This document shows, piece after piece, positions 35,499-47,086 of a stretch of DNA of 64,000 nucleotides (position 1 is the first letter of the stretch; each line of letters starts with the position of its first letter). The stretch lies in contig MEHQ01003929.1 of assembly GCA_008828725.1 (NCBI GenBank), forward strand, positions 5,825 to 69,824, given 5' to 3'. The notes under the pieces are model-generated. The model did no database searches. It worked only from the letters and a program-made list of their open reading frames with translations, and had not been told where the DNA came from. The DNA is from Saccharina japonica. Its lineage: Eukaryota > Sar > Phaeophyceae > Laminariales > Laminariaceae. A program made the position numbers and the translations under genes.

Positions 35499-36132
35499 TA
35501 TAAATATATTATATTTATAGGTTGGGTTGGCGTCGGTTGGCAACGACGCTGTAAAACACGCCACTCGCTGCGTGAGCTAGACAACCAGGGTGCCGTTTTT
35601 TTTTGTTATTTTTTTTTTGGCGGTCACCAAAGCTGGCGGTCGAGTAGATCATTTGTGCGGGGTGGAGAACCTTTGTTCCGCACAAGGGGAATGGTCGTTT
35701 CACGTAGTGTTAATATGGTAAGGCGTCCGCGAGGCAGTTACATAGTAAAACCCATTGCTGTCTCCGGAAGTGGCCACACCAGAAATTAAATTAACTCATT
35801 GAAGCTGTCGTCCATATGCAAGTCCGCCTCAGAGGCGGTTCTTAGCAGGATGCAGCTCACCCTCCATGCGACTCGCCCAAGACCTCACGGCGTTTCGCGC
35901 TTGGTGCAAGCAATGTCTGCCTGGTTGGTGAAAACCCAACGCGCTCCGTCCCGGCATTGTAGGGATGCGAGGGTCTATGGTCATATGACTACGGCCGTGC
36001 ACAACATGAGTACACCCCCCCCCCCTACCGCAATGTCTGCCTGGTTGGTGAAAACCCAACGTGCTCCGTCCCGGCATTGTAGGGATGCGAGGGTCTATGG
36101 TCATACGACTACGGCCGTGCACGATATGAGTA
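35499..36132 (-). repeat. Insertion carrying repeat R1 with a 120-bp duplication
   Basis: 35790-36025 is R1 in reverse. Its last part, from caatgtctgcctggttggtg to atgagtac plus a C run, is repeated at 36031-36132 with a 120-base period. Both copies end in C runs. The left part (35499-35780) is unclassified. Confidence 0.75.
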
Positions 36133-36373
36133 CCCCCCCCCCCCCCTCTCCCCCACTACGGTTCTTGCCTTGCATTTTTATCGCGAGAAGATTTCAGCAC
36201 TTTCTTCCCTCGTCGACTCGCGTCGGATTCCGCCTACCCACGCCACGAAGGCGCTCTCAGCAATTGGTTCCTTTCTTTTTCCAAATAAAGACAAAATCTC
36301 TCACCGCGGGGGTATGTGAACCCGGGTACCAATCAATGCTATTAACAGTACGAAGTAGCCTTTAAAGCTGACC

Positions 36374-36587
36374 TCCGACGCAAGTCGACGAGGGAAAATA
36401 ATTTGCTGAAATCTTCTCTCGATAAAAATGTAAGGCAAGCACCGTAGTGGGGGAGGAGGGAGTAGAAGAGCCTACTACTACTTTGTGACCCCGGATCTGA
36501 GTTACGACTAAAGAGGGAGAGAGAAAAGAAGGGCGAAGATAATAAATGGGATGGACAAACAAAAAGCAAAAACAAACAAACAAAAAA
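36374..36587 (+). mobile_element. 5'-truncated SINE nested in another SINE
   Basis: Body from cgcaagtcgacgaggg to an A-rich tail (acaaacaaaaagcaaaaac), inserted between the B-box region and the head end of the minus-strand SINE. No target duplication is obvious. Confidence 0.85.
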
Positions 36588-36618
36588 ACTACGTAGTCTT
36601 CCGGGGCGACGGCCTTCC

Positions 36619-36934
36619 AACCACGAAGCCTGTTAGCGTCAAGGTCGCGAGTTCGAGCCATCCCGAGTGCATGCTCGTAGGGACTTTTTCTCGCTAAAAA
36701 ATATCTGGACTGGCGGAAAGCGCGAGAGCGTGAGTTAGCAAAGTTCGATGAAAATCGACGAGAGCGTTGGGACGGCTGAACCCTCTGCGCGATAAAAATC
36801 AAGGCAAGAACCGTAGTGGGGGGGGAGGGAGAGGAGCCTACTTTGTGACCCCGGATCTGAGTTATGACTAGGGAGGGAGAAAGACAGAAGTGCGAAGATA
36901 ATAAATGGGATGGAAAAAATAATAATAATAAATG
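36619..36934 (+). mobile_element. SINE, head slightly truncated (type 1)
   Basis: Starts within the head at aaccacgaagcctgttagcg, then B-box-like gagttcgagcc, linker, body and a tail of the form aaaaaataataataa. It abuts the end of the preceding minus-strand SINE. Confidence 0.88.
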
Positions 36935-37039
36935 GGCTATAAGCACGACAGACAGTAGTAATACTGATTTTTTTAGCTCATCATGAATCCGGAATTGTTA
37001 TTATTATCGCTCCGATGGCCTGTTAATAGCGTGGTACAA

Positions 37040-37366
37040 GCAGTACCCTCGAACGCTTCTAAAAGCTTGTTTCCGGGGATGGAGTCTCACGTGGGTCAAA
37101 CTTTTGAGTTTATTTGCAAAAAAAAAAAAAAACGGAATCAACGCTGAGAGCGCCTATTAATAGTAGCGTGGGTAGGCACAATTCGATGCAAGTCGAGGAG
37201 GAGGGAAGAAAGGGGTGAAATATTCTCGCGATAAAAAGCAAGGCACGAACCGTATAGTGAGGGGGGGGGAAGAGGAGCCTACTTTGTGGTCCCAGATCTG
37301 AGTTACGACTAGGAAGTAGAGAGAAAGGAAGGGCGAAGATACTAAATGGGATGGACAAAAAAAAAA
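37040..37366 (+). mobile_element. SINE (head type 3)
   Basis: The head contains cgaacgcttctaaaagc and ctcacgtgggtc, then cttttgagtttatttgc, as at 54658-55009. The B-box region is decayed. TATTAATA occurs at 37155-37162 in the linker. Confidence 0.85.
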
Positions 37367-37387
37367 CGGGTACGCTCATCCTTGCCA

Positions 37388-37460
37388 GTCTGACAATATA
37401 ATGTGTAAGAGGATGAGCGTCAACGTTGATCACTCATAAGCACTCCGAAAAGGAAGAAAA
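37388..37460 (+). repeat. Repeat R4 copy
   Basis: gtctgacaatataatgtg, then gagcgtcaacgttgatcact, cataagcactccgaaa. Confidence 0.65.
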
Positions 37461-38705
37461 TAACGGACCCAAATATATTCTTCTTTGCTCGAAGTGTAAT
37501 TACTCTCTCCAGCTGTACTTCTGTATCTACTTCCAGCTTGAGATTCTTCTACTTCCTCCGTTTATTTGCTGTTCTTACGCCTGCCTTTTATCATCACACG
37601 CGTACTCGTTGCTTTTGTTTTGTTTCCAAGCGTATTAACAGGTGCAAGGGTTTTGAGTCTGACGACGTCCGCTCATTAAAACGAGCCAAACCAAAAGGTA
37701 TTTTGGCATTGGTGGGCAGCGAGTGGAAGGTGGAAGGACGTCCGTGCGCAGACGAATTTCGAATGGGCGAATGCAAAGCAGTATCACCTGGGCGGATGCA
37801 AAGCAGCATCACCGGGCTTGCAAGAGGGGGCTATATGTGCTGGATGGGCGCGTAGACGAGGAACGGACGTATACGTATTAGAAAGACTGGGATTACTATA
37901 TACGAGTACCGTATACCCGAGCAGCGATAAATAATATGGATATCATATATACATATATACGTACATACGTACGTACGTATGCGCATGGCATGTGGCGCAG
38001 CCACTGCAGAAAAGCATAGAAGGTCTCCGGCATACGAATAGGTATGGAGGGAAAGGGGCGCGTATGAAAGAGATAACGGGAAACGGGAACGCAACGACGG
38101 AGGCGGCGTGGTCACCCCTTCATACTCGTATGTATAATACTGAATCTCTACGGAGGAGGTATCGTGCTTGACTTTTTATGTTTCGTTTTTTCGTTTGCTA
38201 TCCTCCATCGGAATGCTAAAAAGAATGCCTTAATATCACCGTTGCAACAGCAGAACCGGCAGCTTTTATTAATTGTCACCGCTGGCGCGTGAGCATGTGG
38301 ACCCGACCTGACCCCCGAGAGAGGCGCAGGCGCGGTGGAAGATAGCCGCCCGGAGGAGTCCTCTCCTCTTTGCTTGGCGCATGAAGCGGACCCTCGGACC
38401 CGATTCCTAACCCCCTTGTAGCGTTTCCTAACCCCCTTGTAGCGTACACTACATAATAACGTATGAAAGGAAAACAAACAGAGAAGCTCTACGTTTTAAT
38501 AATACGCGCACACGCGGCTACTATTAATAATAGTCAAGATGGCTGGAAAATGGAGCGTGGTGCCGGAATATTATCTGGGGGGGCAAGGAGACGTATGCAT
38601 GTATCTGTGCGAGAAGGGAACTGTTCGCGTATAGGAGCCGGCTGTGCGGGCGGCGAGAAGGTCTGGACGCCCCGTCATGCGCGGTATAAATGCCGCATAT
38701 ATATC
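37461..38705. other. Unassigned stretch
   Basis: No gene supported. gggcgaatgcaaagcagtat and ggcggatgcaaagcagcatc (37764, 37790) are a short tandem. ctaacccccttgtagcgt occurs twice at 38408 and 38430. TATTAATA lies at 38522-38529. Confidence 0.45.
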
Positions 38706-38710
38706 GAGCC

Positions 38711-39144
38711 GGTCGCCCCGGTAGTCTAAAACGTTAAATAATGGTCAGCTTAAAATTGCAACTATTAATACTGATATAATTACATATTAATACATATGAT
38801 ATTAATTTGTGTTAAGTCAATAATATTTATATTAATAGCACTGGTACCCGAGTTCGAATCCCACCGTGGCGAGATTTTGACTTTATTCGCAAAAATAAAA
38901 GGCAACCGATCGCTGAGAGCGCCTCCGTGACGTGTGGGTAGGCAGAATTGGATTCGTCGAGTCAACGACGAGTCGACGAGGGAAGAAACTGCTGAAATCT
39001 TCTCGCGATAAGGACGCAAGGCCCGTATCATACCTTGGTGGGGATGGAGAACAAGAGCCTACTCACGTAGTGACCCCGGGTCCGAGTTACGACTAAAGAG
39101 GGGGAGAGAAAAGGAGGGCGAAGACAATAAAAGGGATGGAAAGC
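38711..39144 (+). mobile_element. SINE (head type 2) with an AT insertion in the head
   Basis: The head GGTCGCCCCGGTAGTCTAAA is separated from its B-box (cgagttcgaatccc near 38850) by about 100 bases of AT-rich DNA containing several attaata words. Linker, body and an A-poor tail follow. The insertion splits the internal promoter, so this copy is probably inactive. Confidence 0.82.
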
Positions 39145-39355
39145 CAAATAATAAAACGGCCAACAACACCGGCACTATAACTGTGGTAACCGGCGCTACT
39201 CCGCGCTCCGCACACTACCACACTGGTGAATCCTGTGCCAAGCGGTTCCACAGGCACTATATATGTATATATATGTATACGTCGCGGGTAACCGACACCA
39301 CTCAAACAGCACTATATAAAGAGGTTGATGATGTACGTAATAATAGCACGCGAGT

Positions 39356-39400
39356 TTCAACGTTGATCACTCATAGCACTCCGAAAGAAGAAAACCATGT
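39356..39400 (+). repeat. Repeat R4 fragment
   Basis: tttcaacgttgatcactcat, then agcactccgaaagaag. Confidence 0.6.
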
Positions 39401-39509
39401 TTGTATGTATAATACTATGCAGTAGTAAATATATGCATAGAAATATATAGAGAGATATCTCTGCACAAAATCTACTTTTTTTCTGTTCCAGCTTATTATG
39501 TGTCGTTCA

Positions 39510-40225
39510 TCATGTCACGGAAATGGCGAGGGGAGGGTGCGCGTTCCAGTAAATAAATCGATAGATGCCGTTGAAACGACGAGCTGACAGCGGGCCACAC
39601 ACAGCGGTTCGAATCTCCGTGGACTCATATAACCAAAAAAAGAAAAGGAAAAAAAAAACGTACACATCATTCTGTGCCATTTGTCACGCTGCTGAAATGA
39701 CGACGCGGTACGAGCCAGCAAATAAACAAACTGCGTTGAAACGACGAGCACAGTCAGTGGGAGAGGACCCGCGGTTCGAATCTCCGTGGACTCATATAAC
39801 CAAAAAAAGAAAAGGAAAAAAAAAACATACACATCATTCTGTGCCATTTGTCACGCTGCTGAAATGACGACGCGGTACGAGCCAGCAAATAAACAAACTG
39901 CGTTGAAACGACGAGCACAGTCAGTGGGAGAGGACCCGCGGTTCGAATCTCGGTGGACTCAGAACCAAAAAGGAAAAGTGCGGTATGTGCCGTTTATCGT
40001 GTCACTGAAATGGCGAGGGTGTGCGAGGCAGCAAGTAAATAAGTAAGTGTCGTTGAAACGGCGAGGAGCGGGAGGGCCCGGGGTTCGAATCTCGGTTTTG
40101 GCTAAAAACCTATAAAAGAGGAGAGATACAAGCAGTATGTGCCATACATCCTGCCACTGAGAGAGCGAGAGTGCGAGTCAACAAATATTTGCATGTCCTT
40201 GAAAGGACGTATCAATGGGAATGCT
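39510..40225 (+). repeat. Tandem array with a B-box-like motif in each unit
   Basis: The word gttgaaacgacgag (or a variant) starts at 39570, 39735, 39902, 40052 and about 40198, giving periods of 165, 167, 150 and 146. Each of the first four units then carries GGTTCGAATCTC, at about 39604, 39772, 39940 and 40081, followed by an A-rich stretch. Units 1-3 are nearly identical; units 4-5 are diverged. The motif matches the pol III B-box of tRNA genes. No clear A-box was found at tRNA spacing. Confidence 0.85.
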
Positions 40226-40823
40226 GCACCCTACGAGGCCCCCGATCAATCTGCTAGTGGGTATCCAGCGGGGGGGGGGTGACACCTCCTGTGGCCAAGG
40301 TTTCTCCAGAAGGTTGTTGGCAGTGAGTAAAAATTGCTACTCCTGCGAAAGACACCACGAATGAATGTACTTTTATGTACAGTTTCAAATGAAAGAGCAC
40401 GCCAGCGAGCATACTTTTCCCCGCAGGGTTAGGGTTATGTATGACCAGGTATTAAATTACGTTTCACTTGATGTCTCCCTTCGGCCGTCTCGGAACGACC
40501 GCGACGGCATGACTGCATGTTTACCCCTGGTTGGGCACGTCAATGTCCACATCTTAACCGAAGGATCGTGCTGCCCCACAACCCACGAGTAGGACCGGAA
40601 GCAGGACGCATGCTGCGGTAGAGGTGCAACCACACCCGTTATGAGGCTCCTCCCTTGAGTATCTCTATACTAATAGCAAGTAAAAACACTGATTTTGGAG
40701 GGAAATGAAAGCGCTACGACCCGATGAACGATCCCATGGTCTACTGTACTGCAACCATGCAACCAAACATACCGCAACACAAGAAGAAGGAAAGTTCCGA
40801 CTGTTTAGGGCTACGAAGCCTCC
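40226..40823. other. Unassigned stretch
   Basis: A G run lies near 40271. 40690-40720 resembles the interior of family G (actgattttggagggaaatg). gggttagggtt lies at 40427. Confidence 0.45.
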
Positions 40824-41144
40824 GACGCGTGCTACGATAGAGATATCACTTTTTGGCTGAAATGATTTCTGAATGGTCGAGCTCCTTCACCCAAAATCGG
40901 CCGATTTTGATCATCATTTTGCTGCAATATTGTTCCGTGTTCGCTTCGGCCATGGGATTTTCAATCAGATAGCACTTTTTCTTTCCTCCCTTAAATGATC
41001 ACTTTGGGGTGAGGTGTAGAGCTCTTCAAGTAACCACCCTTAGGAGGCAAAAACATGGTGCACCTCTATCGTAGAGCATGCGTCCTCCCGTTATTCAGAA
41101 ACCTTTCAGGCGAAAAGTGCTACCCTCTATATCGCAGCACGCGT
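40824..41144. mobile_element. Family G inverted-repeat element
   Basis: Left end gacgcgtgctacgatagaga and right end gtgctaccctctatatcgca with agcacgcgtcc are inverted. The interior shares blocks with 419-760 and 42236-42320. Confidence 0.65.
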
Positions 41145-41591
41145 CCTACTGTAGTTGTAGACATGAGACTACTGTTGTCAGAGAAGTCCACAGGCCGCTG
41201 CGTGTACCGACCCTACTCAACGTGGCACCTCCATCGGACAGCGTCCTGCGATGTCACCCTGACCTGAGCCCACCAAACTGACCTTGCGCATACTACTGTA
41301 TGTAGCATTCGCCGCCGGCAGGGGCAAACCAAGCACGGTGATCCCACACGATTATAATCCACGAAAAAAAGGAATTTCCACCAGAACGGCCACATCGAAA
41401 AAACTATTTCCTCCCGCAGGCTCGTGTCCAAAACAAATACAGCACTGCTGTAGTTGCGCCCCATGAGTAGACTACACGGCGAACGCCCCCTTTCGAGCAT
41501 CGGAAAGTCGCACAAAGCCGAGCCGAGACGCGTGCTACGATAGAGGTAGCACATGTTGGCGATTTTGTTTTCGGAATAACGGGGCCTTCTT
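41145..41591. other. Unassigned, with a family G end
   Basis: gacgcgtgctacgatagagg at 41528 is a family G terminus. No gene. Confidence 0.45.
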
Positions 41592-41805
41592 AAGGGCCCA
41601 TATTAACGACTGAAAAAATAAATTCAATTTGAATTAAAAAAAAAAAAAAACGCTTTTTCATTGGTCAACACACGCACCAGCACCAAAGGTCATACCCCAA
41701 GATCCTAATCTTTGGTGCTGGTGCGTGTGTTGACCAATGAAAAACGGATTTGAATTTTATTTTTCCCAAGTTGAATTTATTTTGTATTCGTTAATATGGG
41801 CCCTT
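41592..41805. mobile_element. Fold-back MITE family B, copy a (both arms type 1)
   Basis: Both termini carry the type 1 arm: AGGGCCCATATTAACGA on the left and the inverse TCGTTAATATGGGCCC on the right. The core has cattggtcaacacacgcacc then agcacc, and its inverse, so the whole element can fold into one hairpin. No coding capacity. Confidence 0.88.
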
Positions 41806-42014
41806 AGGGCCCGTTTTAACGAAGAAGAAAAAAAATCAATTTGGAAACAAAAATATTCAAATCCGCTTCTCATTGGTCAACACACGCACCAGCACCAAAG
41901 ATTAGGATCTTGGGGCATAATAGTTGGTGCTGGTGCGTGTGTTGACCAATGAAAAGCGAATTTGATTTTTTTTTTCCAAATTGATTTGTTTTTTCTTCGT
42001 TAAAACGGGCCCTT
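41806..42014. mobile_element. Fold-back MITE family B, copy b (both arms type 2)
   Basis: Abuts copy a with only TTA/TA between. Both termini carry the type 2 arm GGGCCCGTTTTAACGAAG. Same core as copy a. Confidence 0.88.
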
Positions 42015-42106
42015 AACCCACAATCGTCGGGACTCTCATTACTTTGTACGTAGCACTATTTTCCGTTTTATACCTGAGGCCGTGGGGATTCGTTCACCGG
42101 GTGGTA

Positions 42107-42211
42107 TTACGGAGGACCATACTAAGTAGGACTAAATTTTGTTAGTAAAAATTGGTAAATATGTAGGTTTTAATGTGTACCGTACATCCTGTTTACTATG
42201 GTCCCTCGTAA
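42107..42211. mobile_element. MITE family A copy
   Basis: ttacggaggaccatactaag at the left; tttactatggtccctcgtaa at the right; TA on the left flank. Confidence 0.8.
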
Positions 42212-42235
42212 CAGCACTTTAGTTTCCTCCAAAAC

Positions 42236-43309
42236 AGTTTTCGGGTGATGTATTAGAGCTCCTCAAGTGACCACCCTTACAAGGAAAAAACATGGTGATG
42301 CGCCTTTACCGTTGCATGCGTCCCGACCAGGGTCCTTCAGTTGTCCTCCACTTGATCGCGGCGAAACCGGCGGCTTTCCTCATGAGCAACACATACACAC
42401 ATAGGGGGGTGCACGCGGAACCGACGGTGACGGGAAATACGGGGCAAAACGAGCTACTGCAGGACCTAAATATTAGACGATCGCCACAACCAGGCAACTC
42501 TCGCGACACAGAGGGCACTCGCGACTGCGAGCGTCACTCCGAGACAAGACACTGACAGCTACCACATGGTGCATCAACGACCTCAACCGACTGCGTCATC
42601 TACCGACCAGGACAAGAAAACCAATCACGGACAATCACTTCCCCGACACCGATTTTCTCGAAGATCTGGCTAAACGGAGTACTGACAAAGACGCGTGTTT
42701 GGGACAGGGGTAGCACTTTTTCGCCGCTGTAGCATTTTTCTGGGTGACGGGGCGCCTTGACCCAAAACTTGTCGGAGCGTCAGTTTGTTTAGCTTGCCTA
42801 GGCCATGGGATTGTTCATCGGCCTGCACTTTCATTTTGATCCAAATCAATTTTTGAGTGGGGTATAGAGCTCACATATTGTAATCTAGAGATGAAAAGGC
42901 TCAGAACAAAAGGGAGGGAACCTCTACCGTAGCACGTGTCCCAAGACGTCCTCAAACTGCTCCCCCTACCGCAATCTTGGTCAGGAGTGACCAAGAAGAC
43001 GATGGTAGGGGGGGGGCACTTTAAGGGCCCTCAATTCTTGTGGCGGATGAGAGCCCACGCGAACGAGGGTGTGGCTCGTACCCAATTTATGTGCGGTTCA
43101 AATTGTTGTGCCTTGTTTCGAGGTCTTCGTCATAAATCCACCTGTACCATGGAAAATGTATGTTTACGCTTACTTTTGGGTGAGGGGCGTACAGAGCCAC
43201 TCTTGTAGAACCGGAACGTTTTTCTACAGGAGCTCCTAGCTGGTGGCCTGGAAAGACCGACGGCTTCAGACACTGCAGTTTTGTGTCTACTCCACCTCTG
43301 CCTAGAGGA
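42236..43309. other. Family G fragments and unassigned DNA
   Basis: 42256-42310 (agagctcctcaagtgaccac; aaaaacatggtg) and 42700-42950 (ttttgagtggggtatagagc; acctctaccgtagcacgtgt) are family G pieces. Nothing else recognised. A G run lies at 43009. Confidence 0.5.
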
Positions 43310-43317
43310 GCGTTCGT

Positions 43318-43519
43318 GAGTAGGCGCAATTCGATGCGAGTCGATGAGGGAAGGAAGGGCGGAAGCCTTCTCGCGATAAAAAAAACAAGGCACGAACCGT
43401 AATGGGGATGAGGGGGAATAGCTTACTTTGTGACCCCGGGTCTGAGTTACGACTAGGAGGGAGAGAGACAAAAAAAGGGCGAAGATAATGCATGGGGTGA
43501 AAAAATAAAAAATAAAAAA
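43318..43519 (+). mobile_element. SINE body, 5' truncated
   Basis: gagtaggcgcaattcgatgc, agtcgatgaggg, the body and an A-rich tail. The tRNA head is missing. Confidence 0.87.
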
Positions 43520-45430
43520 GGGTTTCTGGGCGTAGCACGGTGATGGCAGGAACATCAGTACCATCATCCAGCCCCAGTTTCGCCACCTGCCATGACTGCG
43601 GCATATAAAAGTCTAGCAGGAGCGGCTGCACCGATCCTACCCCGGCCCACGTGGAAGCAGCAAGCCCGCTAGACTCAAGAATAAGGATGAGGGAAGGGGT
43701 GGCTCTACGCAGAAATAGGGCACTTCGCATAAGACATATGTGTGCAGCGACGCCGAATGTAACGCGGAACGAGCCCCGCACTCAGAGCCGCGTGGTACAC
43801 CGATACGACGGCCGTCGTGAGCGCCCAAACCCGCCCCGATGAGGGCAGAAAATATGTCAACTGTTGGGTTTGACGGCGACTCGACAAGGGTTGCATATGT
43901 AAGATCGTTTAAATACAACTAGGACCGCCAGGGCATCGTCGTCACCATGAGCCGCCTCGTCATCGCGGGGTCGCCGGAAAGAGGCCTCACGGGGTCACTG
44001 CATACAGAAGCGCGTGTGTTTGCCGGAAAGACAATGTTTGGCAATTGTTGTAGGGGAAGGTCAAACTTGACAGAGTTGCCGCCACAAACACGGCAACGTG
44101 GGGTCGCCAAAAAGTATTTTCGGGACGGGGCCGCGGTATCATATGTCTAGTGGGGCTACCGGGTGGAAACGTCTTCTGCAATCACGGCATCACCATCGAT
44201 GTTTTTGGGATGTTAGAACATCCATCAGGTATGGGGGCGCTGGAGATTATCATACTTATTGGGGTTACCAGGACAACACTTCTGGGGTCGCTGGACATCG
44301 TCACTATTTAGGACTGCGCCGAAATATCGCTTCTGGAGTCGATGAACATCGTTGAAGTTTGGTATTGGGTAAACATTTCTAGGATCGCTGAACCATCATC
44401 ATTTTCTGGGCCCTCCCCGAGGACACCTGTGTCGTGTGTGGTTGCACCAGTTTTACGGCGAGACATGTGTTGTAGTAGTTCAGCATGCCCTTTTGGTTAG
44501 TGGGGGTCCTGGTAGGCTACGGGCTAGATACTTATGTGTTCTTGGTCAACAAAGTGATCGTTGACATGTGTATGTTCTTGTGCTTCAGTTGCGAGTTTTA
44601 GCAGCATACCATTACATCTTGCATCTCTCTAACATAACCCTGGCTTCAACTGTTCACCCACCCTCTATTGGGCAGTACATCACCCTGGCAGTACGTAATG
44701 CGTTTCCGAATCGACCTATGGTAGTGAAGATAGACACTATTTTTCGAGTAGGTTCTTTCAGAAGCAAATCCTACGACGGCCAATAATGTCGTCGTAGTAG
44801 AAAAGACATATCTGCCTGGTACAGGTATAGTGATACCCGCGCAGGCTCCAAGGTGTATGTGTGATATTGTTTCGGTCTGCGTACTCGTCCGTGATAAATA
44901 CCTCTCACATCAGTGGTATGCCTTTTATGTTGCCAGATTGAGCGTGTTGTTGCGTTAGCTGTACTATGGCTGGTCACCCATCATAAGCGAGTTAGAAGCG
45001 GTTGATGCTGTTGAGATGCCGCACAGGGTTGACGAAACTGTGTTGCAACATCGAAACGGGTGCACAAGTAAGTTGTGCAGACAATTTCTGTAGTACAGAC
45101 TACTGTAGTACGCCGACCATGTAAGGAGACTTGAAACCTTTGACAAGATATAGCACAACGGAGTAGGTTATGACACGTGCAGTATGTATCAAGCAAGAGT
45201 GCAGTACAATCTAGATGATGGGTAATCCAATTTGATAGTTGAATATAGCAAGTTTGACTGTGTCGCCTCCATCGAGGTGTCGTAATAAGAGTAGCTACCA
45301 TGCTTCATAGTTGTAGCCAGTAGCTTACCGAGTAGCTGATCAGTACCACGAGGTGCTACAGCCGTACAGGCACGGCGGTATGTCCAAGACCACAGCTAGC
45401 CGGTCCGTACATGACTATTTCACAACAGAA
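43520..45430. other. Unassigned stretch with a loose minisatellite
   Basis: Between about 43925 and 44360 the phrases ggggtcgccgga, ggggtcgctggacatcgtca and ggagtcgatgaacatcgttg recur at irregular intervals. Open frames of up to 94 codons are not recognisable. Confidence 0.4.
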
Positions 45431-45483
45431 ACTCGGGTTACCTTCACATCGATGAAAAGGATCTCAGATGATCCTATTTACTT

Positions 45484-45900
45484 CTACTGAAGGTCACCCA
45501 CGAAGACCACAATGACAGCAAGGTATACCAGCGAGAAGGGAGTGCTGCCCACAATGGACCAGCTGCCTCCACCTCCGAGGCGGACAAGCGCCAGCACTAC
45601 GCTCACTCGATTTATGTGTCCCTTGACGAACGGAGCCACACACTTGACACATTTACGGTAGAAATCGTTGACCGCCTCAGGGCAGAGGGATGCAGGGCCA
45701 ATGACGAAGAAGGGAGTAGTAAAAAAACGCCTAACGCAAATCGCCTGAGTGCCGACACAGATTTCCATTTCGCGGAGGATGTCTCACTTCAAGCTCCAAC
45801 TTAGGGATCGCCAGGAAGCAAGAAGGAGCCGGTGGGGGGGTGGGGGGGGGCTGACAGACCCACACCCATGGTGTGGGGATGGAGCCTGAACGTAATATCA
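45484..45900 (+). pseudogene. LINE-type retrotransposon, C-terminal fragment (copy 1)
   Basis: One frame is open from 45484 to 45804 and reads LLKVTHEDHND, AASTSEADKRQHYAH and VSLDERSHTLDTFTVE. A second frame continues with FKLQLRDRQEARRSR to about 45835. The same order occurs at 51938-52360, which supports a true protein relic. The LLxVTH-D segment could be part of a restriction-like endonuclease core of early-branching non-LTR elements (inference). A G run and tgacagacccacacc follow in both copies. Confidence 0.75.
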
Positions 45901-46215
45901 TACGGTCTCCGGCGATGAGTTTAACGAAGCATCCAGAAGCCGTGCGGTCCTTCTTACCATGCCCATGTCGGCTGTGGCTGTTTTAGTCTGTCCCCGGGAT
46001 ATATATGTCTATGGCAACTGAAGAATGCACCGCGGTAAGTTCTATATAGATGACATGGCATTTCCGGATGATAGACATAGAGATATTGATACAACTTATG
46101 CACGCTTGGTTACACATAATTTACGAAGCTCTCCAGACCGGAACGAGAAGTGTAGCGCATTGAAACCACCTGCCAAGCCCCTGCTTGCGTGTGGGATAGC
46201 TTCTACAAGATGACT
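45901..46215. other. Unassigned spacer
   Basis: Nothing recognised. Confidence 0.35.
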
Positions 46216-46750
46216 AGGCGTGTATTCCATGCTGCTGCTGTATCACTCTTCTTGCCTCACACTCGGCTACGTATTGTATGTACTCGTAGGATACGTATTG
46301 TGGTTTTTGGTGTATTTGACCACGACAGACAGCAGTACGAAGAGTGCTATTGACAACAATAGTGCAAGCCCTCTTTAGGGTTATCATGTTCGACGATAGG
46401 GAGACTACTGTACACACATGCGGATTGGAACCTTGACGACGATTCAAGGATGAAGGGTTTGTCGTCAACACTTCAAAATGATATCCTGCAAACCCTTGCT
46501 CACGTATACGGTATCCTTTGAAGAGGCCCATGCTGCTGTATCATCATTCTCCTTGTCCCACCCTCAAGAATTTTGTTTTGTGTTCGACGGCTACAGACAT
46601 CAAGAATACTCTCGACTATGATTGTAAGAACACTCTCGACTATCGACGACAGGAGACTGCATACTACGGACCTGAAACCTGACACTGATTCAAGAGTAAA
46701 GGATTCGTACAGTAGCCACCAACAACTCTATACTTATTTCTGCCACACCT
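46216..46750. repeat. Decayed duplication, period about 310 bp
   Basis: 46228-46260 (catgctgctgctgtatcact; cttgcctcaca) matches 46529-46562 (catgctgctgtatcatcatt; cttgtcccacc). Later words (gacgatagggagactactg; gattcaaggatgaagg) match 46640-46705 (gacgacaggagactgcatac; gattcaagagtaaagg). Confidence 0.55.
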
Positions 46751-47086
46751 CTGCTCGCCCGCGTACCCCGTATCCTATGATGAATTCGTTTGCTACCCTG
46801 CTGTGTCGCGCTTCTCCTCGTTCTGCTCTCGACTTTGGTTCCCGGTAATCCCGGTAAAAGGTCGACGCCTCCCTCTGCTGATGACAACTTATATCCGCAG
46901 GTGCCTGTCCACCGTGGAAGCTTTCCCGATTTCAAGTTGGACGGGGCTTTCCAGTCTCTTGAAACGTGCGGGAGATCGCATTCAGAAACGAGTGGTGCAG
47001 GTTCATCTGCGGTCCGGCTCTGGACAAACGCGTGTGTACTGAGTATCTACGTCGATCGCGTCGCAGCAGGCGCACCTCACTGCTAA
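46751..47086. other. Unassigned stretch
   Basis: Overlapping open frames of up to 98 codons; no recognisable product. Confidence 0.35.

Larger units (their letters stand above)
35391..36610 (-). mobile_element. SINE (head type 2), minus strand, with two nested insertions
   Basis: Three pieces restore one SINE in order: 35391-35498 (tail and first body part), 36133-36373 (rest of body, linker, B-box region) and 36588-36610 (head end actacgtagtcttccgggg). The gaps hold an R1-containing insertion (35499-36132), entered at a C run, and a 5'-truncated SINE on the opposite strand (36374-36587). The uninterrupted 34895-35250 copy gives the expected order. Confidence 0.85.

Noticed and set aside
39604-40095. 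Tandem tRNA genes
   Set aside because: A B-box-like motif is present, but no A-box at normal spacing and no cloverleaf could be drawn.
39510-40225. CRISPR array
   Set aside because: Units are 146-167 bp, whole-unit repeats with no short repeat/unique spacer pattern, in eukaryotic DNA.
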